Under the pieces are notes generated by a model. It worked only from the letters and a program-made list of their open reading frames with translations. It was not told the origin of the DNA and ran no database searches. Shown one piece after another: positions 9,586 through 18,260 of a stretch of DNA of 64,000 bases. Positions within the stretch are counted from its first letter, which is position 1. Each line of letters begins with the position of its first letter. This DNA is from Candidatus Tisiphia endosymbiont of Dioctria linearis (GTDB taxonomy: Bacteria; Pseudomonadota; Alphaproteobacteria; Rickettsiales; Rickettsiaceae): the NCBI RefSeq assembly GCF_964026545.1, contig NZ_OZ032156.1, forward strand, positions 496,001-560,000. The letters are read 5' to 3'. A program made the translations under genes and the position numbers.

Positions 9586-9950
9586 TATTATAGCATATTT
9601 TTGTTCAACCACTAATTGGGTTTTTAGTGAAATTTTAACTATATTATCGTGGACTTTGCCAGCAAAGATTGAATCGTTGTAGATATGTTGGTTTAGATGC
9701 TGAGCAAATTCCCCAAAATCTTTTATTGGTCTGCCTTCTTTGATGGCGTCACTTTGTTCTTTTTTGTAAAGTACTTGCGAAATATGTAACATCGCTTGCA
9801 GATCAGCTTTACTATCACCATTTGCCTCAGCCTGGGTTATTTCGTCTTCTAAATTTTGGAAGAGGTTTGTCTAAAATTGCTTTTTACTGCACTATAATCC
9901 TCGCTTCTTCCACCATTCATCGGTCCAAAATTCGGCTGGTACCTTTTCTC
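9586..9950. repeat. Direct repeat A, copy 1 (cassette linker)
   Basis: This 365 bp stretch matches 11116-11480 at a constant offset of 1530 with only scattered substitutions. It covers the last ~20 codons of an immunity gene (ending EFWTDEWWKKRGL), the short gap, and the start of the following cassette (TNLFQNLEDEITQAEA to VVEQKYAII). It is a likely site for homologous exchange between cassettes. Confidence 0.8.
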
Positions 9951-10206
9951 TATCATTTTCAGTGGGGTCTTCTATTCCATATTCACTACTTAAAATATCA
10001 TACCATTCATCCCACAACTCCCTTGGTAGCTTAGTTCCACACCAAGGACAATATTGTATACTATAACCAGTTGCCTCTCCATGAATTGTTAAATAATCTC
10101 TTTCTCTTGGATAATAATTAATAATTGAATCTTCGGTACGTTCGCAATAAAAAGTTATTGCTCGACCATTTTGTTTGCTTGGAAAGTCTTTGCAGCAAAA
10201 TTTCAT
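9892..10206 (-). CDS. Immunity protein candidate for the second E3-like toxin (CPWCG type)
   Basis: A 104-residue protein with MKFCCKDF at the start, YCPWCGTKLPRELWDEWYDIL in the middle and PAEFWTDEWWKKRGL at the end. The CC and CPWCG cysteines could bind zinc. The pattern resembles the small DUF6980-type proteins found next to polymorphic toxins. Its ATG overlaps the TGA of the toxin gene (ATGA), the tight coupling expected for toxin and antidote. The closely related protein at 11424-11735 has the same C-terminus but a different first half, as expected if the variable part fits a particular toxin. It does not look like the classical colicin E3 immunity protein. Confidence 0.65.
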   Translation of the reverse strand: MKFCCKDFPSKQNGRAITFYCERTEDSIINYYPRERDYLTIHGEATGYSIQYCPWCGTKLPRELWDEWYDILSSEYGIEDPTENDREKVPAEFWTDEWWKKRGL

Positions 10207-11324
10207 ATTAAATGCTCCAGTTTAGGATGTATTCTCATATCCCCTTGTCTATATATTTTTCCAGTTACAGGATCTTTTGAACCAATATACCGAGCTTTAT
10301 GATCATATATTTCAATATCTTTATGTTTCATATCCCAACGATAATATTCTTTATTTTTGCCAGTGCCACCATTAGTTCTAAATTCATCTTTAAAGTTTTG
10401 AGAGCTTTTCCATTCAGGACTCTCTTGTTTTTCACATTCATAGCGATTTGACCCATCTTTCTTTTTAAAATGGGAGAATTCATCATCAGGATCATTATCA
10501 TTTGGATCTGATGGCATAAAGGAAGTAGCAGACACCTTCTGCTGTTGTTTGCTTGTAGATGGTTTATTACTATTATCATCATGTTTTCTTTTTTCAAAGT
10601 CATTTTGTTGTTGTGGGTTCATTATATTCATTACACTTTCTGGCTTTACAGCAAGTGTAAGTGCAATTTTAAGAATTTGACCGGAAGATCCATCACCTAT
10701 ATTTTTAAACAACCATGCTACCAATGCATTTTTAGGAATATCCGTAATTGCATTAACTGCCGCAATTCCTCCAAAAGCAGTTCCAGTTGCTACAGCACCC
10801 TCCCCACCAGTCGCTATCCCAGCTGCTATCATAGGAGCAGGACAAGCCTGTGCCTCTGATATACCAAATAATTCTTTCGCTATTTCTACCAATCGTTGTT
10901 TTAAATTATCATATCCTCCATGCTCCTCTATTTTCTGGTTGATTTCTGGGTTATCTTGAATAATCTTCTGTAACTTAACATCTAGCTCATCCTTAGTTTG
11001 ATTAGGTTCTTCACTATGTTCAGGATGAGCTGGAAATTCAGTGTGGTCTCTAGTTTTAGCAACTTGTTGTTCCTTAGCTGCTACCCCCTTAGCCTGTTCA
11101 ATTTTGTCTCCCCCGCTTATTATAGCATATTTTTGTTCGACCACTAATTGGGTTTTTAGTAAAATTTTAACTATATTATCGTGGACTTTGCCAGCAAAGA
11201 TTGAATCGTTGTAGATATGTTGGTTTAGATGCTGAGCAAATTCCCCAAAATCTTTTATTGGTCTGCCTTCTTTGATGGCATCACTTTGCTCCTTTTTGTA
11301 AAATACTTGCGAAATATGTAACAT
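10203..11324 (-). CDS. Second (orphan) toxin cassette with colicin-E3-like rRNase tail
   Basis: A 373-residue protein whose last ~50 residues (YYRWDMKHKDIEIYD, GSKDPVTGKIYRQG, MRIHPK) match the colicin E3 cytotoxic domain, which cuts 16S rRNA in the decoding centre; the key Asp, His and Glu of the E3 motif (YEWD..H...E) and a later Arg are present. Before it come a linker shared with the main toxin (SGGDKIEQAKGVAAKEQQ through DELDVKLQKII), a hydrophobic stretch near residues 165-230 and a Gln/Ser/Asp-rich spacer. The frame is open upstream to about 11415 without a start codon, and the ATG at 11324 has no Shine-Dalgarno, so I read it as a silent cassette that could be recombined onto the stalk. 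Confidence 0.7.
   Translation of the reverse strand: MLHISQVFYKKEQSDAIKEGRPIKDFGEFAQHLNQHIYNDSIFAGKVHDNIVKILLKTQLVVEQKYAIISGGDKIEQAKGVAAKEQQVAKTRDHTEFPAHPEHSEEPNQTKDELDVKLQKIIQDNPEINQKIEEHGGYDNLKQRLVEIAKELFGISEAQACPAPMIAAGIATGGEGAVATGTAFGGIAAVNAITDIPKNALVAWLFKNIGDGSSGQILKIALTLAVKPESVMNIMNPQQQNDFEKRKHDDNSNKPSTSKQQQKVSATSFMPSDPNDNDPDDEFSHFKKKDGSNRYECEKQESPEWKSSQNFKDEFRTNGGTGKNKEYYRWDMKHKDIEIYDHKARYIGSKDPVTGKIYRQGDMRIHPKLEHLI
10956..11149. repeat. Direct repeat B, copy 1 (toxin linker)
   Basis: This ~193 bp stretch matches 12400-12592 at a constant offset of 1444. It encodes the linker VVEQKYAIISGGD to KLQKIIQ shared by the two E3-like toxins. Identity ends exactly where the main stalk joins its tail (near 12590), which suggests that this is where recombination swapped the tail. 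Confidence 0.8.
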
Positions 11325-11480
11325 TGCTTGCAGATCAGCTTTACTACTACCACTTGCTTCCGCCTGGGTTATTTCGTCTTCTAAATTTTGGAAGAGGTTT
11401 GTTGCAAATTGCTTCTTACCGCATTATAGTCCTCGTTTTTTCCACCATTCGTCGGTCCAAAATTCAGCTGGTACTCTTTC
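11116..11480. repeat. Direct repeat A, copy 2 (cassette linker)
   Basis: Partner of 9586-9950 at offset 1530: the C-terminal codons of the first immunity gene, the gap and the N-terminal segment of the second cassette. Confidence 0.8.
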
Positions 11481-11735
11481 TTTTTCTGAATTTCTAGGAT
11501 CTGTAATATTATATTCTTTTTCTAGAATATTCCACCATTTGTCATATGATACTTTCTCAGGTAATTTAGTACCACACCAAGGGCAAAAATCTATTTCTTG
11601 TCCTATATGCTTATCAACCTTTATTAGATGTGAACGGTTCATTGGATCATAAATAATAATCCTTTCTTTTTCCTTCATATGAAAACTGAATTGAGCACAA
11701 CAATAATATTGTGCTTTTATTTTACCATATTCCAA
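11424..11735 (-). CDS. Immunity protein candidate for the main E3-like toxin (CPWCG type)
   Basis: A 103-residue protein with YYCCAQF near the start, FCPWCGTKLPEKVSYDKWWNIL in the middle and PAEFWTDEWWKKRGL at the end, parallel to the immunity candidate at 9892-10206. The apparent start is TTG and overlaps the toxin stop by 14 bases. The cysteine pairs could hold a zinc ion, and the pattern resembles DUF6980-type proteins. It would bind the rRNase domain encoded just upstream. Only the first half differs strongly between the two paralogues, so that half probably decides which toxin is recognised. Confidence 0.65.
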   Translation of the reverse strand: MEYGKIKAQYYCCAQFSFHMKEKERIIIYDPMNRSHLIKVDKHIGQEIDFCPWCGTKLPEKVSYDKWWNILEKEYNITDPRNSEKERVPAEFWTDEWWKKRGL

Positions 11736-12588
11736 GTTTCCTCCCTTTAACTGCTTCTTTATATAATTCTCCAGTTTTTGGATTTATTGAGCCTTGATGA
11801 CAACCATTACTATCATATATTTCTATATCATTATGAGTATGATCCCATTCGTAAAATCTCTGTTTATTTCCACTCAGTCCGTTAGTTTTAGTTTTTCCTT
11901 TGTAAGGTTTTAACTCCTTCCATATTGGACTTTCAGATTTTTCACAATTTTGTTTTCTTGATGTCTTATCCTCCTCATCATCAGGTTCAAAATCATCCGG
12001 ATCAAGATTAGGCATGAAGCTGCTAGAGGTGGCAGTTTTCTGCTGCTGACTAGTAGTATCAGATGATTTACCTCTATCATCATGTTTTCTTTTTTCAAAG
12101 TCGCTTTGCCAATTGTTTCCATCACTTTCACTAGCTAATTTAGATGCTGTGAGAGATAAAATTAAGGCTGCACCACCATATTTAATTATTTCAGCCACCG
12201 GTATTATTAATGGAAGAGCAGCTTCTGCTTCATTTACTCCAAATAATTCTTTAATACCACTAGTGATGTTTCCCCACCAATCTTGTTCCTGCAGTTGGTC
12301 ATGACTGGATGTGGTATATTCTACTAATTGTTCTTTAAGTTCCTTATAACCTATTTTGTTAATTTTCTCAGCATATTCTGGTTTATCTTTAACAAATTCT
12401 TGAATAATCTTCTGTAACTTAACATCTAGCTCATCCTTAGTTTGACCAGGTTCTTCACTATGTTCAGGATGAGCTGGCAGTTCAGTGTGGTCTCTAGTTT
12501 TAGCAACTTGTTGTTCCTTAGCTGCTACCCCCTTAGCCTGTTCAATTTTGTCTCCCCCACTTATTATAGCATATTTTTGTTCGACCAC
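11722..12588 (-). CDS. Main CdiA-like tail: colicin-E3-like rRNase toxin (frame-shifted off its stalk)
   Basis: A 288-residue frame that opens with GTG in VVEQKYAIISGGDKIEQ and ends in a colicin-E3-type cytotoxic domain: RFYEWDHTHNDIEIYD, then GSINPKTGELYK and GRKLGIW. The Asp, His and Glu of the E3 catalytic motif and a terminal Arg are kept. The middle has a hydrophobic segment (LPLIIPVAEIIKYGGAALIL) and an acidic, Ser/Gln-rich spacer. The GTG is probably not a real start: adding one T before TTAGTGGTC at 12588-12592 joins the stalk (YNYQY) to LVVEQKY, so this is the C-terminal part of the giant protein upstream. It would cleave 16S rRNA of target cells, or of the host cell if unprotected. 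Confidence 0.75.
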   Translation of the reverse strand: MVEQKYAIISGGDKIEQAKGVAAKEQQVAKTRDHTELPAHPEHSEEPGQTKDELDVKLQKIIQEFVKDKPEYAEKINKIGYKELKEQLVEYTTSSHDQLQEQDWWGNITSGIKELFGVNEAEAALPLIIPVAEIIKYGGAALILSLTASKLASESDGNNWQSDFEKRKHDDRGKSSDTTSQQQKTATSSSFMPNLDPDDFEPDDEEDKTSRKQNCEKSESPIWKELKPYKGKTKTNGLSGNKQRFYEWDHTHNDIEIYDSNGCHQGSINPKTGELYKEAVKGRKLGIW

Positions 12589-12592
12589 TAAT
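12400..12592. repeat. Direct repeat B, copy 2 (toxin linker)
   Basis: Partner of 10956-11149 at offset 1444; ends at the junction between stalk and toxin tail. Confidence 0.8.
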
Positions 12593-15500
12593 ATTGATAG
12601 TTATATTTATCACTACTAGTTTCAAAGGTAAAATTAGCGGCAGTAAAATCGACATCTTTCGCTGTCATCTTCACGCCTTGAAAACGAATATCATCTTTAA
12701 CATGGGCAATGATCGTTTCACCATTAATAATATTATCTACGGCTACGGTAGAACAGGTCATTTCTTCACTCTGACTGGCAGATAAATAGGCATACAAACC
12801 AACATTTACTGCATTAGTTGGTAACATGGCTAATGATTTATATGCATCGTAGGCTTTAAAAACTCGATCAAGATTATCAACAACATGGCTACCTTTCTTG
12901 GTAACCAACATTTTAACTTTATCTATAACGTTAGTGACATTTTGCTTAACAGCAAGCTTTATCCCTAATTCAGCATGCTGCTCAATATGTTTGGCGATAG
13001 TCTCAGTATCATAGGTTTTTGCTTGCCAGTTACGTGCTTCTACTTGAATAATTTTAGCAGATATATCCGAAGAGATTTGCTCAAATGTTCCGTCTTTTGC
13101 CATAATAGTTAGGGCATTAGAGGCTACTAATTCAGAAGAATTTAAATGCTGGTCCCATAATTTCTGCTGATCACTATCTACAGTTGCTGCTGCTCTAAAC
13201 CCACCTTCACTCTTACCTTTGTGGTAAAAACCAACCTTAAAACCAGATTCACTACAGAAAATTAGTGATTTATCAGTATATTTTGAGGCTTCTAGCTTTA
13301 AACCATTGGGTACTACTAGATGAATATCCTGCCCAATAATCTTGCTGCCTAGAATATGCATTTGCCCACCAACTATTCCATAGAAAGTACCACCAGCACA
13401 GATAATAGTTGGTACGCTATCATGCCCTTCATTAAACTCTCTGACATTTTTGGTGCTATTAAATGTCATCGAATTACCATCAGATGACCATAGACTATAG
13501 GATTTCTTGTGATAGTCATGGATATGCAGATTATAGCCATCTTTGACAGTTAGGTTACCGCCAACTTGCATTAATATATCCTGTTCAGCAAAAATCTGGG
13601 CAGTTTCTATAGTAGCATCCTGATCAATAACAATCCTCTGATTACCAGCATTGATCACCGTTGGCAAAACTGTTTCAGTGTGATCATGACTAGTCCAGCT
13701 ATTTCTACCTCCAAACAACTTCTTCTTGCCTTTAAATTCCACCTGCTTATCAAATATATCTTTCACATGACCAATTTTTAAGTCTTCGGCATGCAGATTC
13801 ATCTCTTCTACTTCAATTAAGGTGCTAATAAATCCCACAGCTCTACCTGCATCTATATTTAATATGCTGGCATTAATTTCCGATACTACATGCTTTATAG
13901 CGGTCTCACTGGTAGTAGTTTTGCCAGCATGATGACAATAGCTGGTCATTAAGGCAATAGGTAGTACCTTGATATTATTCTGACTGACTATTTGAAAATG
14001 ATCTTTTATAGTGATTAAGCTACCGATAACTTCAATATTATTTGCCATCATATAAGCATTTTCTGCTCTCAGAACTGATTGTTTGATGACTGGTTCTTTA
14101 AAGTTAAAGGTTAAATCTTTCCCAAAAAAGGATTTCCATTTGATAGTTTTATTGACCTCTATCTCGTCAGCTGATAGCTTAATATCACCATCACTGCTTT
14201 TTAGTCCTAACTCACCACTTGCCTGAATTGTGCCATGTACTTCAATGTCACCTGATGCCCCGAAAAATAAATTTTGTCCAGTAACATGTACATGATCGGT
14301 AACGTGGCGTTCATACATTTTAGTCTTACTGCCAAACCAACTAAATTTTCTAATAAAATACTGCTCTACCTTAGGAATACCAAAGAATATCTTCCCTGAA
14401 TCCACATACACTGCCATTACTTCATAAGGAAAATCTACGTCACGTTCTATGGTTACATCACCTTCTCTCTGCCTTAAATCTACTCGCTTGCTGCTATAAG
14501 GATAGAATAAATCAATCTTACCCTTACCAAGATCAATTTTAGTGATTTCTGAAAATTCTAACCTAGTAGGAACTATTTGGTCATTTACAATCATATCATA
14601 TAATTCTGGTGCCTTAAGCCATGGTTTTAATGCTTGTAAACTAGCATGCCGGGCAGCCGATTCCTTAATAAACGATTGATCCATTATGTAATCTGCTTTT
14701 AAGCTACCTGAATTAGCTCTTAATAATACCCCTACGCTTTTGAGATAACTTCCAGCATCAATATCTATTGCTCCAGCTTCAATCTTGCTAATGACGGATT
14801 TGATACCAAGATCATTAAATCCACCACTAAACATCGTAGCATTGTATAATGATAATGGCAGTAATTCTAAACCATCTTTCGTCTTAATAATTACCTGATG
14901 ATCTTTAGCACTTAACCTGCTACCAATTATTGCTCCAGTATGTGCATCAATAATAATGCTTTGAGGGTTTTGCTCAGCTATTGCCTGAAAAATGCTAAGA
15001 TCAATTTTACTACTATTAATTAAATGGTACTGAAACTCATTAGAAGAAGGGCTACTGTAACCTCTAGCATCTACTAAACCAAGTGCTTCTATTTCTTTAA
15101 ATGGGAAGCCACATCTTACTAGCAAGTTGCCATTACTATCTCTAGCACTAGAATTATATAAGAATAAATTAGTCGGAAACTGGCTTAATGATATATCACT
15201 ATTAATTGCTAGATAATTAGCTATGCTTCTAAAAAATAAATTATTATCAGATAAAATTTTACTACCATCAATAGTAATATTTTTCTGAGTATCGGTAAAC
15301 ATTTGAGAGGCAAAGACTTGAGAGTTGCTGAACGTTACGCTCCCTTCAGCATAATTGACTAATAATCTACTAATAATGGATGAATCACTAACTGAAATAT
15401 CTTTACCCACCATATTTTCCATTTGATGGTTGGCAATATTAGAGTTTACTATTCTTAAATCTTGACCAGCTTGATTAGTAACTTGCTGACCAATAATATT

Positions 15501-16373
15501 AGATTTATCTACTCCAATATCCCTACCCGCCACATTTTCCATTTGACGACTGGCAATATTAGACTCCACTATTCTTAAATCTTGACCAGCTTGATTAGTA
15601 ACTTGCTGTTCAATAATATTAGATCTAACAATACCAATATCTTTCTGAGATTGGAAACTACTAGTCTGTCCAGAAATATTACTATCAGTTACATAAACAT
15701 TATTACCTCTATAACTTTGATCAGTTGCCTGGATATTAGAACTATCTACTCCAATATCTCTACCCGCCACATTTTCCATTTGACGACTGGTAATATTAGA
15801 GTCCACTATTCTTAAATCTTGACCAGCTTGATTAGTAACTCGCTGTTCAATAACATTAGATCTAAGAATATCAATATCTTGCTGAGCTTGTAAACTACTA
15901 GTCTGTCCAGAAATATTACTATCGGTTAGATAAACATTATCACCTCTATAACTTTGGTCAGTTGCCTGGATATTAGATGTATCGACTCTAGTATCTCTAT
16001 CACTGACAACCTTTAACAGACGGCTACTTACCTGTGAATTACTAACCGCAATATCTCTACCCGCCACATTTGCCATTTGATGGCTGGTAACATTAGACGC
16101 CACTACCATTAAGTCTTGACCAGTTTGATTAGTAACTTGTTGAACCATAATATTAGTTCTAATAATACCAATATCTTTCTGAGATTGGATACTACTAGTC
16201 TGCCCAGAAATATTACTATCCATTATATAAGTATTATCACTTCTATACCTTTGATCAGTTGCTTGGATATTAGATTTATCTACTCCAATATCCTTACCAC
16301 TGGTCATTTCTAATAGAGCCGATTGCATCGATGAAGCTCTCAGCATAATATCACCATTCTCACTGACAATCAC
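12588..16373 (-). CDS. FHA/CdiA-like beta-helical stalk, C-terminal part
   Basis: A 1261-residue frame without known enzymatic motifs. The first ~330 residues are degenerate tandem repeats (SNIQATDQSYRG, TDSNISGQTSS, VTNQAGQDLRIV, QMENVAGRDI) typical of the haemagglutinin repeats that form the beta-helix of FHA and CdiA. The rest has similar short beta strands (INAGNQRIVIDQDATIETAQIF, MQVGGNLTVKDG). The GTG start is not convincing: the frame is open upstream, through HTIGHYIQTGSNVTT, to the end of the 605-residue frame at 16430, and one added base joins them. The end (YNYQY) joins the toxin tail in the same way. So this is the middle of one broken protein of about 2170 residues. It would project from the cell surface and present the toxin. 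Confidence 0.75.
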   Translation of the reverse strand: MIVSENGDIMLRASSMQSALLEMTSGKDIGVDKSNIQATDQRYRSDNTYIMDSNISGQTSSIQSQKDIGIIRTNIMVQQVTNQTGQDLMVVASNVTSHQMANVAGRDIAVSNSQVSSRLLKVVSDRDTRVDTSNIQATDQSYRGDNVYLTDSNISGQTSSLQAQQDIDILRSNVIEQRVTNQAGQDLRIVDSNITSRQMENVAGRDIGVDSSNIQATDQSYRGNNVYVTDSNISGQTSSFQSQKDIGIVRSNIIEQQVTNQAGQDLRIVESNIASRQMENVAGRDIGVDKSNIIGQQVTNQAGQDLRIVNSNIANHQMENMVGKDISVSDSSIISRLLVNYAEGSVTFSNSQVFASQMFTDTQKNITIDGSKILSDNNLFFRSIANYLAINSDISLSQFPTNLFLYNSSARDSNGNLLVRCGFPFKEIEALGLVDARGYSSPSSNEFQYHLINSSKIDLSIFQAIAEQNPQSIIIDAHTGAIIGSRLSAKDHQVIIKTKDGLELLPLSLYNATMFSGGFNDLGIKSVISKIEAGAIDIDAGSYLKSVGVLLRANSGSLKADYIMDQSFIKESAARHASLQALKPWLKAPELYDMIVNDQIVPTRLEFSEITKIDLGKGKIDLFYPYSSKRVDLRQREGDVTIERDVDFPYEVMAVYVDSGKIFFGIPKVEQYFIRKFSWFGSKTKMYERHVTDHVHVTGQNLFFGASGDIEVHGTIQASGELGLKSSDGDIKLSADEIEVNKTIKWKSFFGKDLTFNFKEPVIKQSVLRAENAYMMANNIEVIGSLITIKDHFQIVSQNNIKVLPIALMTSYCHHAGKTTTSETAIKHVVSEINASILNIDAGRAVGFISTLIEVEEMNLHAEDLKIGHVKDIFDKQVEFKGKKKLFGGRNSWTSHDHTETVLPTVINAGNQRIVIDQDATIETAQIFAEQDILMQVGGNLTVKDGYNLHIHDYHKKSYSLWSSDGNSMTFNSTKNVREFNEGHDSVPTIICAGGTFYGIVGGQMHILGSKIIGQDIHLVVPNGLKLEASKYTDKSLIFCSESGFKVGFYHKGKSEGGFRAAATVDSDQQKLWDQHLNSSELVASNALTIMAKDGTFEQISSDISAKIIQVEARNWQAKTYDTETIAKHIEQHAELGIKLAVKQNVTNVIDKVKMLVTKKGSHVVDNLDRVFKAYDAYKSLAMLPTNAVNVGLYAYLSASQSEEMTCSTVAVDNIINGETIIAHVKDDIRFQGVKMTAKDVDFTAANFTFETSSDKYNYQY
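15400..16330. repeat. Coding tandem repeats in the stalk gene
   Basis: Imperfect tandem repeats with units of about 237 and 297 bp. The block encoding SNISGQTSS recurs near 15660, 15895 and 16195, and the block encoding SNIQATDQ near 15722, 15958 and 16256. They encode haemagglutinin-type beta-helix turns. Unit number could vary by recombination. Confidence 0.75.
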
Positions 16374-16429
16374 AGTCTTACTGGTGGTAACATTACTACC
16401 AGTTTGGATATAATGTCCTATTGTGTGAG

Positions 16430-18247
16430 CTAAAATTGAATAGCATTGATGATAGTATCTCGTATGTAAGAGTCTGTCTTAGAATAGGTAACTAAACTAT
16501 TGGTATTAAGATGAGCACTAATGTCAAGACTTCCCCCAATAGCTAAAAGTTTGATTTGTTCAGATGTGAGTGAGCCTCTTGCTGATAATACGCCAAAGAG
16601 GCTATATAACTCAATATTACCATCGATAACTTTAATATTGCCATGAAAGCTTAAACCTTGACCAGCCCTGATAGTTAAAAAATCTTGCATTGCACAATTA
16701 ATACCAGCAATAATTTGGCTAGTAGATAAAGCTCTATCCATTGATTGAACTAAGCTAATTTTTCCAGTAGCTTTTTCAATAACTATATTATGATCAAATC
16801 CAGCAAAAAAACCATCAATGCTAATGTGAGATAGATACTGAACATTAATTTGAATTAAATTATATTTACTATCAATAGGCTGGCAAATAATCTGCCCAAG
16901 TTTCACACTACCACTAATATTAAAACTATTTAGCTTGGTTAAAATTGCATCTATTTCAACTTTCTTATTACCAGCATTCTGAATGTGCAAACCAAAATAA
17001 CCATCTCTATCAGAACTAATATTATCTCGTCTGGCATCAAGATTAAGATTTAGTTTGATAAATTTTCCTTTATAATCGCTGAGGATAACTATATGACTCC
17101 TTCCTTCACTATCTAGATCAAATAGTTCGGTAGGTCCTTGAAAATTAGCTGTGATATTACCTATTAACCACAAACTATCAATTATCGTGGTTTTAGCAGA
17201 ATGTTTACCAAAAAATACTTTTCCTTGAGCCGCTTGATATTTTAAATGTCCTATTCTTGATTCGTTGAGATTTAATTGTAGGCAATTAATGATTTCCACC
17301 TGCTCAGCTATTAAAATGCCTGGAATATCGATGACACTGGCTCCTTTAATATTGATCTTGTCAAATTTAACGATACCATATGGCATCTCGATCTTTTTCT
17401 CAATTGCTCGACTCACATCAATATTTAGGTCTAGCCCTTGAAACCTACCATCACCATCAGCCTTAAATTCAATGAATGAATAAACATCAATATAGACCTT
17501 GCCTATCGGTGAGATAAATGATCCAATATTAGCTATTTCTGACTTAACAATAAACTCAGTACTAAGATTCTGAAAATTAGATAATTCTTCTATTTCTTCA
17601 GCTATTAATTTGCAAACTCCACTACCATACTTAACATTCTTAAGCGATAGGGTTTTTACATTTTCGCAAGAAAAATTAGTTATAATAGCAACATTTTCTA
17701 AACAAACTCTTAGTGGCTTAATATTTTCTGGTATAATTAGAGTGCCGATGACCGCTCTTGCCTCATCATTACCTTTTATTGTTAGCTCACTATTTAAACC
17801 ATGTAATTCAACAGATAAATTATTTTTTACCCTACCACCTATCCAGGTAAGTTTATTACAGAAAAAATCAGCATTCAAAGCCTGACAATTTCTAAAAGTA
17901 ACAGAATTGTTATTATGTTCGTCTTGTTGAATTACCAAAAACCTATCACCATCCCGATAAAACTTATTATCACTAACTGTAATACTACGAAACTGCCTGA
18001 AATCTGCATCTTCAACAGACAAACTACTACGGTTGAGGTTTTGGGTAAGAATTACTAAATCGGCAGGAGGACCTGTAAGTGTAGTAGTACTATGCCAATA
18101 TAATGGCTTATTATCTCGTGAGAAAGGTAAGATACAATAAATAGTATCAGTAGGGTCTATTAAATTATTATAAATCCTTATATAATCAATATCTTCATTA
18201 TGTAACTCTAAAACTGCTTTGTCGCTACTTACATAGAAATCAAACAT
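16430..18247 (-). CDS. FHA/CdiA-like beta-helical stalk, N-terminal part
   Basis: A 605-residue frame rich in short beta strands ending in Asn/Asp (SLSVEDADFRQFRSITVSDNKF, KFDKINIKGASVIDIPGILIAEQVEIINC), as in a right-handed beta-helix. It ends INAIQF, and adding one A before TTTTAGCTC near 16435 continues it as IQILAHTIGHYIQTGSN into the next frame, so it is probably the first part of the same giant protein. I see no signal peptide and no two-partner-secretion (TPS) domain at the N-terminus, and no CdiB/TpsB transporter gene in the window, so export would need another route, or the N-terminus has been lost. GCGAG precedes the ATG. Confidence 0.65.
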   Translation of the reverse strand: MFDFYVSSDKAVLELHNEDIDYIRIYNNLIDPTDTIYCILPFSRDNKPLYWHSTTTLTGPPADLVILTQNLNRSSLSVEDADFRQFRSITVSDNKFYRDGDRFLVIQQDEHNNNSVTFRNCQALNADFFCNKLTWIGGRVKNNLSVELHGLNSELTIKGNDEARAVIGTLIIPENIKPLRVCLENVAIITNFSCENVKTLSLKNVKYGSGVCKLIAEEIEELSNFQNLSTEFIVKSEIANIGSFISPIGKVYIDVYSFIEFKADGDGRFQGLDLNIDVSRAIEKKIEMPYGIVKFDKINIKGASVIDIPGILIAEQVEIINCLQLNLNESRIGHLKYQAAQGKVFFGKHSAKTTIIDSLWLIGNITANFQGPTELFDLDSEGRSHIVILSDYKGKFIKLNLNLDARRDNISSDRDGYFGLHIQNAGNKKVEIDAILTKLNSFNISGSVKLGQIICQPIDSKYNLIQINVQYLSHISIDGFFAGFDHNIVIEKATGKISLVQSMDRALSTSQIIAGINCAMQDFLTIRAGQGLSFHGNIKVIDGNIELYSLFGVLSARGSLTSEQIKLLAIGGSLDISAHLNTNSLVTYSKTDSYIRDTIINAIQF

Positions 18248-18260
18248 CTCGCTACTACCC

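Larger units (their letters stand above)
7384..9792 (-). pseudogene. Third (orphan) toxin cassette, interrupted by IS630
   Basis: Two minus-strand frames (9059-9792 and 7384-8129) join exactly in frame when the IS630 and one copy of its TA duplication are removed: ALPTV continues as SGGNKILKDPAPKHK. The restored product is about 490 residues. It begins with the segment shared with the second cassette (MLHISQVLYKKEQSDAIKEG to VVEQKYAII) and ends in an unrecognised toxin-like domain with GLKWKKGGDSI, VDHVAISYNGKVVDH and a His-rich tail (KHPDAHIPADQWAKWKSFHK). The frame is open upstream to about 9860 but has no start codon or Shine-Dalgarno before the internal ATG, so it looks like a silent cassette rather than an expressed gene. 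I do not assign the toxin activity. Confidence 0.7.

Noticed and set aside
15400-16330. Regular repeats that could be taken for a CRISPR array
   Set aside because: Units are long, degenerate and coding, with no short identical repeats and spacers.
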